Shown one piece after another: positions 57,186 to 64,000 of a stretch of DNA of 64,000 nt. Where the stretch lies: contig NC_063044.1 of the NCBI RefSeq assembly GCF_018812025.1, forward strand, positions 40,834,243 to 40,898,242, read 5' to 3'. Both the position numbers and the translations under genes were made by a program. How positions within the stretch are numbered: position 1 is the stretch's first letter; each line of letters opens with the position of its first letter. A model generated the notes under the pieces. The model was not told the origin of the DNA and made no database searches. It was given only the letters and a program-made list of their open reading frames with translations. The stretch comes from Megalobrama amblycephala (lineage: Eukaryota; Chordata; Actinopteri; Cypriniformes; Xenocyprididae).

Positions 57186-60100
57186 ACTCTTTACATTTGA
57201 ACTGTAAAGAGCTGTAAAAAAAAAAAAAACAACCCATCAAAGAACCTTTATGTGTATATTTTTCATTGGGCATTTGGGGATAATATACTCTGAAAAGATT
57301 GAGTTTGATTATTGATTATTGATTTCAGACCTCCTACGCGCAATGATTCCTTAAGGTTTCATGCAGTTAGTGGCTGGCGAATAAATGCAGATTTTGCCAT
57401 TGTGATCATGAAACCTCACAGCAGCATATGGGGAGAAAGACCTTGTCCTCTGCCCTCCTAATATTCACTAATATTCATTTAATTTATCACCCTCAAAGGT
57501 GCACAGAACTGTTGATTAATTTCTTCCAGTTATGGTGCAGAATGCTTATTAAACTGATTACAGCAGTTCCCACATATCTACACGTCTTTTCGTATGTTTA
57601 ACATCTACTCGTAGTAGACGGTGAGGTTCTATAGCAATGGCTCCTGGGCAAATCGTTATAATTAGAATGCAGATCAATTGGGAAGCAGGTAATTTACCTT
57701 TAGGGAAGAAAGTCTAATTATTGTCTTTTGAAAACCTAATTTAGCGTCAAACACTTCAGGTGTCTCTTCGCGAGAGGGGGAGATCTGTCCCGGAGCATCT
57801 CAGCTCTTCTTTGTCTCCAGTGTGATCGAGGAAACCTGAGAAGCCTGCTGAAGAACATGGCATGTTCTTCCTCATCTCCCTCTCCTTCTAGCTGTGAACG
57901 AGATCTGAGATGGGAGAAGGACTCGTCGCCTCTCAGTTAAATGCTCCTAGCAGGTAAGGCCGTACCTGACAGATGGTGTTTGTGAGTGATGCCCGTTCCC
58001 AGTCGAGCAAGGCCCCAGGAAACGCCGGAGGAACGTCTCCACAGAGCGCTCCTCGCAGCCTGATGGCATATGCTCTGCAGTGGCCTACACCTGCTGAAGG
58101 ATGGCGCTCACACCCACGTCCCTGGGCGGCCCAGCCAAGCTGGGGTGTTAATCACAGCTCAGCCCCTCGCTCAGACTGGTAAATAAAGCCGAATACGCTG
58201 CGGCGGGAGGGGCTGCCACCTGGACTCGGCGTGAGGAAACATCTGCACAAGGTCTGCTCTTATCCGGTGGTCGTTCTCTCACGGACGTGAGCGTACGGCT
58301 CCGCTCTAGTGGTTAAATTCGCCAATCTGCGGATTGGAAGGTCACCAAGACATCCTCAGCTGAAACAGTGAAGAATACTCCAACTGTCTGCGGTTAGCCA
58401 TGTCCAATTGGAAAGTGTTGAGGTGACAACACAGAAAGTGGCGATTAGGCCCCACTCGCCTGAGTCCGAGCCAATTCGGCAGTCTATGAAACCTCAGGCT
58501 AGGGAGTGCGATCTGGCGCTCTGTCACAGACTGAGTCGTGCCGTTTCCAGCTCCAGACCCACTCCACTTTCCAAACCATCTCCATCTCAGCAGATCTTGG
58601 CCGTCTTCGGTCCCCGCGGGCCGCTGGAAATATAATATGCTTTGTCTGGGTGTGTGTGCGTGCGCGCATGTGTGTTTTGCGCCTCTCCCGAAGACAAATA
58701 CGGCCTGCCTTCATGCTATAACAGCCATTACTTAATTGTGCCGGATTTTCCGAGCAGAGTGTTGCTTTAATTAAGCAGCTAATTGCAATGTAGTTCTTGA
58801 TTAGCTTTGGGGGATGGGAACGTTCAGGCAGGCTGATATGTTGTGCACACTTCAGAATCATTTACAGAAATTGAAGCTAATTTCACTCTCTGTGTCTATT
58901 GCTGCATTAATTTAATTTGGGTTGCTTTTAGCTCATTAACACTTCTAATTAATACGTTGACATCACCATTAAGATGTCTCTTTGAAATTGCTGTCTCCAG
59001 ATAATCAGGATGGAGGAGGCTGACGGATGGCACCAGAGACCGAGTGGAGGAGAGGTTCGGGAAGGACAGGGACTCCCCCGTACTCGTTTGTAAATCAGCA
59101 GCAGCGTATGATCATGGACTCTAATAGGGCTTTGTGGCAGGCGGCGAAATTGGAAATGAAAGGCAAGTTGATTGTTTTAGATTTGACGGAGGTTACAGTG
59201 TGTAGAGGTGTTTGTGGCGGAGACGGCTGCGCTTGGGGTTGCCGGTACGGGCCAGATGCTGTACACAGCTGAATCTCACGCTTGACTGGCTTTGTGTTTG
59301 GGTTTGTCACTTTAATGAGCAGAATTTAGTGACTGTGGGAGTATAATCCTCAGGGTGAGGCTGCTATCCAGTTCATCACACTGTCATCACATCCCGCTCT
59401 CTCCACACTCCACGCTCATTTCCACAGCCTCGGATCAAATAAATTTAGCTATGTATTTGTATTTAATTTTCAATGCTCAAATATCTGTAAATGTTTGCTC
59501 TGTAAAGAAGCCCCTTTAGCTGTGAGGAAACCCATTGGTTTTTTCCGGCTCCCATGGAGGCCTGGCCTTCAGAGGAATTATAGAAGTTCGCCAATGACTA
59601 TTTAATTAAAATCTGCCAGAGATTATAATATAAAAAGTGAACTTGTCACCCTCAACCCTCAGATGTGAAATTAAGTAGCTGTCAAATGCCAAGGTTTGTG
59701 AGCGTGAGTGCTATAGGCAGACGTTTTATAAACAAAGAGTGCGGTAAAATTAGTGACGTTTTTGCGCCGTCCTTTTCTTTATGGCCTTTTTTTACGTTTA
59801 ATATGTCAACGGCTGAAGTCTCGGTCTCATTCTATGGATCATGTGCTTTTAGCTGGCAACAGATGTGCATAAACACCATTTTTCAGTCATTTTTTTTTAT
59901 TGTATATGCATTAAATAACAGCATAAGCAGCTTAGATGTTATGTTTTTAGCATGCAAAATATATCTTTATGCGCACATAGTAATAGTGAGTAATCCTGTG
60001 TAAAACGAGGAAAAAAAATAGGGAGTGACTGACTTTCTGTTGCCTCCAGCCCCCCATCAGGAGCTGCAAATCAACAACATGGCGATGTGGCAAAAAAGCT

Positions 60101-61000
60101 CTTATTTAATGCGTAAATCAATGGTCATCTGCAGAGCTTTTTCCTAAAAGCTGCTCTTTAGGTTTGTTTTGAGGCATTCTCCAAGATACAAACCTACTGT
60201 AAAAAGCCTTCTGTCTAACACTTCATTAAAAAGTGCCTTGGAATAAGAGTCACAAGGGAGATGAACCCTGCATCATGTGTAAAAGCTATCAACAGCTGCA
60301 TCAATTAACCTCCCGGCCCCTCGGGGCCCATTAGCAGGAGAAACACCCTTTAAAATTGCATATGCTTCAGATTACACAGGAGCAACTAGCACCATAAATG
60401 GCCTTATTTGCTTTTCCTATAGAGTTTGGTTTGTTAAACAATTTCGTGCTAAGAAGACATCTTTATTATTACTATGTGTGGGTGTGTGTACGTATATGTT
60501 GGAAGTGTAAATTTATCATGTCTTGTTCACTGCTTGTTATGGAGAAAAGGGAAATGTTTTGCTAAGAGACCCAAGGACCCTAAAGACCACAGACGTGCAC
60601 TGTGGTTATAACTGACCTCTGACTCCTCTGTGCCGTCACCACTATTCTGAGCAGCAAGACAGTTTATTGTATTACTACTATTAGTTAACTCTAAATCATT
60701 CTGTTTCATAAAAGACTTGTTTGTTTGTTGTAGTTTTGATTTAGAAGGTTTAGTATTACTCAAGTATTAAGCTTTAATGTATAACTCGTCTCGCATTGCT
60801 CTACGAATGTATGATACGTCAAATTGTCCGGCTTTTTGAGAAGAGGTGTGCAATTACTTTTCCAAGCATTTGATTTAAGGATTTTTGCTCGACAGGCAAT
60901 AAAATGGGGGGGAAATGGCTGTTTTCCCTTGGGTTAGTTAGCAATCACCTCAGATCCTTAACTGCATAGTAAGGTGCTAAAAACCACTTTGAACACCTTA
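57186..61000. promoter_or_regulatory. Candidate conserved non-coding cluster
   Basis: Repeat-poor. 57960-58330 is unusually GC-rich for this window. 58735-59000 is dense in TAATTA/TTAATTAAG cores (GCTTTAATTAAGCAGCTAAT, CTTCTAATTAATACG). Frames of up to 120 codons occur but none has a domain or splice support. Confidence 0.45.
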
Positions 61001-61693
61001 GGCCCTGTTTACACCTGGTATTAAGATGTGTTTTGGTCGATCGGATCACAAGTGGGTGACTAAATACAGGTGTAAACGGGGTCTAAAACTGTTTGAGCTT
61101 GTCAACTTTTGACCATTTCGAGAGGTAGTTGAAAACGCATTCGACTGGATTGCTTTCATAGTGTAAACACTCATGTGGTCAAATGCGTTCGAACAGCCAC
61201 AAAAGACCACCTAGCCTACTCTCCGCCAACTGACCTAAAGCTTAAACATTACGAGAGGCACACTAGCCAGATGAGATTTAAACTTTGTCGGCTGAAGACC
61301 CAAGTTTGGTTTGAAGGTGAAAAATGTACCAAGCACAATGTTCGCTCACCATTCCTGATTTCTAACACGCACTCGCAGCATTTTCCGTGGTCTTGCGGCT
61401 GTCAGAGCAGAAACGAAAGCTGATGCTCTCCGTTTTTCCATTGGGGTTTCTCTGGGCGTGTTCATATGTAAATTGCGCAAGCTTATTTTGTCCGTTAGAT
61501 CGAAAGATCTGAAAAAAAAACCCATACTTTTACCCACCCGTAGACCCTCACTTCAAAGAAATCAGTGCAGAAGTGGTTGAAAGTGGACAAAAGAGACAGA
61601 TTAAAATACCAGGTGTAAACGGGTATGTCTCCTTCGTCCACTTGTGAGCCGATCAACCAAAACGCATCTTAATACCAGGTGTAAACAGGGCCC
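61001..61693. mobile_element. Inverted-repeat element, GGCCCTGTTTACACCTGGTA family
   Basis: Ends GGCCCTGTTTACACCTGGTA and TACCAGGTGTAAACAGGGCC are exactly complementary. The arms continue through TTAAGATGTGTTTTGGTCGATC and its near complement. 693 bp, no transposase frame. Confidence 0.88.
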
Positions 61694-64000
61694 TCGTATG
61701 ACTGTGGCGAGTTTTGTCTTAGCAACACTCACATTGTGTTTAGATAATATAAAAGTCTAGATGTTGTTGTTCCCTGACAAGAGTTAACCAATCAAAAGAA
61801 TCTTTTAAAGAAGTTGATGGCATTGAAGTAGGTACTGTGTCATCGCTGTGTCAAGAGAGGCTTTACTGTTTAAGAGTTATAACAGTCCTAATCCAGTGAT
61901 TGGCCAATCTTTTAGCACATTATTGAAATAGTAAATACTACAAAGCAGTGTGTCAGCTCTATGGGGAGCATGAGAATTTACTCGACTGTTTGTGCTCCCT
62001 GCTTCTCAGCTTTCATAGAACGATTCAGAGTGGAAAATTAGCATTTTACAACTCGATTGTCTAATATCTGAATATATTTCTTTAATGCTTAGCTTTTTTG
62101 ACCTAAAAACGCTGAATAAACGACTATATAAAGATCCATGCTATGAATACTGGCAGATGTCCCTTTGATCCTTGAGCTTAAATATTTTTGATATTTTGGA
62201 TGTAATTAATAGTCAGTTATTCGTTTTAATCCAAGGTGAAGCTCATTAATTCAACTTTATTTTTTGCCTTGTAAAGTGATTTCTAAAGAAGAGGTAGCCT
62301 ATTTTGAATGTTAATACTGTGACTTGCTCTAATGCAACAAGACGTTTTGAGGACACCTTGGTGTTTCTAGGGTGGGGTAGAAACTCAAAAACCTCAGACC
62401 ATTTTAGATGAGGCATTAAAATGACACGCCTCCATCTCAACCGTTTCCACTTAATCCCGACTATTTTGTTTCTGCCGCATATTCGCGGCGTAATTCAGGC
62501 AAGTTTTTAATGATTTTGAGTCTAAATCCACGGCTATCATCCGCGCTATTCTCCACCGGCTCTAGTGCTCAATTATGGTGTATTTTTAGAGGTGAGCAGC
62601 ACGTTTGTCTGTTCGGTTTGAATATTCCAGTTATGTGTGGGATCTCAGGTGTTGGGTGGGAGAGAGAATAAACAAACCCCCCTAGCAGTTGTCGACGCAG
62701 TGCATCCGACGGCGATGTTTATCCCTCAATTCGCACTGACGACACAACCCAGATGCATTAGCAAACCCCAGACCAAATCAAGAGTAATAAAATCATTCAT
62801 TTTGGTTAATGAGGATATTAACAGCAGCAGTTGTGTTTAAGCACAAACAAGAACAACAACATTAATAATTGCAACTCTCTAGCGCTTGGCTGATGTAAGC
62901 GTTTAATAATTAACAACTCTGTGTCTTATCCCCCAAAGGTTTGCCTCTTATTATCCAACTGAGTTACGAACGGGTAATTACTCTGCCACTGGATGGTCAA
63001 AACACTCGTCTCGAATGCATTCAGGTCTGCGGTATCAAACCTCTCATTCAATCAATTCTCTGTTCGTCTCATGTTTATTGTTATAAAGTAGAGAACATGC
63101 CGTTTCGATTTATTTATCTCCTTTTTTTTTTTGCTTTCACTGGAGGATTACTCTTTTACCTCCTGTGTTTACATATTAGTGCTAATCCAATTGAGTCAAC
63201 AAGGGCACTTAGCATTGACTGAGGAACTGAAGGGCGGAGGGGTGGTTATTAATTTAAGACGTATTCCAGATTTTAAGCTTTCGGGGAAATAGTTCTGAAA
63301 CATCTGTTCTGACAATCCCAGCAAATGGTGTGTTTTCTGGGTTAATGACTCAGCTGCGTGTCAGGGCTGTGTGCTTTTGAAGCGTGCTTCCGCGACCGGT
63401 CTGCAGAGGGCGCAACGGAGCCCCCTCACCCCTGGAGAAATAACATCAACTGTTGTTTTGACATTAGCACTGGGGGCATCGGGAATAAAGAACGGACAAA
63501 CAAGCAGCGATGAAAGAGAAGATCTCTGGGAAAGGCTCTGTGTGTATGACAAACACAGGGCTGTGGGAGACACAGTGGATGTCTGCGTTGCCAGGTTGAT
63601 TTAAGGGCAAACGGATCGCTGTAATGAGGATTCTGATCCCTGAGCTCTGCCACGACCCTTCTACTCCCCATCATCCCCCTACAATCGGTCGGGACCTTTG
63701 ACCTGAAGGACACACCCTGTCAGCTGAAACTAATTAGAGTTTGATGACGTGTGACCGGAACGCTGTCTAATGGCAAAATGGGGCTGTTTAGAGAGAAAAA
63801 GACATAAATGAAAATAAGGGAAGTGTCAAATACTGTGATGTTAAAATGGACAGCACCTACCTACCAATAAGAGGTGATAACGGGTAAAATGGGGTGACTA
63901 AACCACATATTCGGCTCGGGGTCTCGGAGACCCCCAGATGTGCTCAAAATATCAATATAACAAGTTGTTTGTTTTTTTTTCTTTCTTCTACAGTGTTTTT
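61694..64000. promoter_or_regulatory. Candidate conserved non-coding DNA to the window edge
   Basis: Non-repetitive with no supported exon. 62440-63250 and 63300-63760 are base-balanced and contain TAATTA-type cores (GTTTAATAATTAACAAC, AACTAATTAGAGTTTG). A 94-codon frame at 62941 has no recognisable fold. Confidence 0.4.

Noticed and set aside
58300..58370. tRNA-like CTCTAGTGGTTAAATTCGCC
   Set aside because: An A-box-like start, but no proper B box or cloverleaf; at most a SINE remnant.
58499..58861. 120-codon minus-strand frame
   Set aside because: No start context, domain or splice partner; overlaps a likely conserved non-coding block with open frames on several strands.

Overview
The window looks like nuclear DNA of a cyprinid-type teleost fish, related to zebrafish, carp or grass carp. 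It has vertebrate GT-AG split genes, long (TA)n, poly(T) and ATATT-type repeats, and many short non-autonomous DNA transposons: hAT-type elements with 8-bp target duplications and palindromic elements bounded by TTAA. No prokaryotic or organellar features are present. Nearly all short open frames here are chance frames. Only two genes are supported, both on the + strand.

Layout. (1) 1-12.8 kb: non-coding and repeat-rich (hAT at 2235-2945, palindromic elements at 3.4-4.4, 6.3-7.4 and 9.1-11.5 kb, a SINE near 8.4 kb). (2) 12812-15707: a three-exon Paired-class homeobox gene. Its homeodomain is closest to the UNCX/Unc-4 type, but it carries an OAR-like motif near its C-terminus and is only 269 residues long. 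(3) 15.86-20.1 kb: a large hAT copy starting 155 bp after that stop codon, then AT-rich spacer. (4) 20323-38180: a complete 17-exon micall2 gene (MICAL-like 2, 812 residues): CH domain, LIM domain, linker, C-terminal bMERB coiled coil. Every splice phase closes. Its introns hold three-level nested hAT elements, a 22-bp minisatellite and two large ATATT-type arrays. (5) 38181-39.15 kb: the micall2 3' UTR. (6) 39.2-64 kb: a gene desert. Repeat clusters (40.7-43.2, 44.6-46.98, 50.8-52.8, 56.9-57.2, 61.0-61.7 kb) alternate with non-repetitive, TAATTA-rich, base-balanced stretches that look like developmental cis-regulatory DNA.

Synteny reasoning: from memory, UNCX and MICALL2 are neighbours in mammals, separated by a gene-poor interval. 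The desert 3' of micall2 would then be the UNCX regulatory interval, with a canonical uncx expected beyond the right edge. If so, the homeobox gene on the 5' side of micall2 is a second, divergent UNCX-like gene. This is the most interesting biology in the window. The two genes have no evident functional link: one encodes a nuclear transcription factor, the other a Rab and actin adaptor for membrane traffic and junctions.
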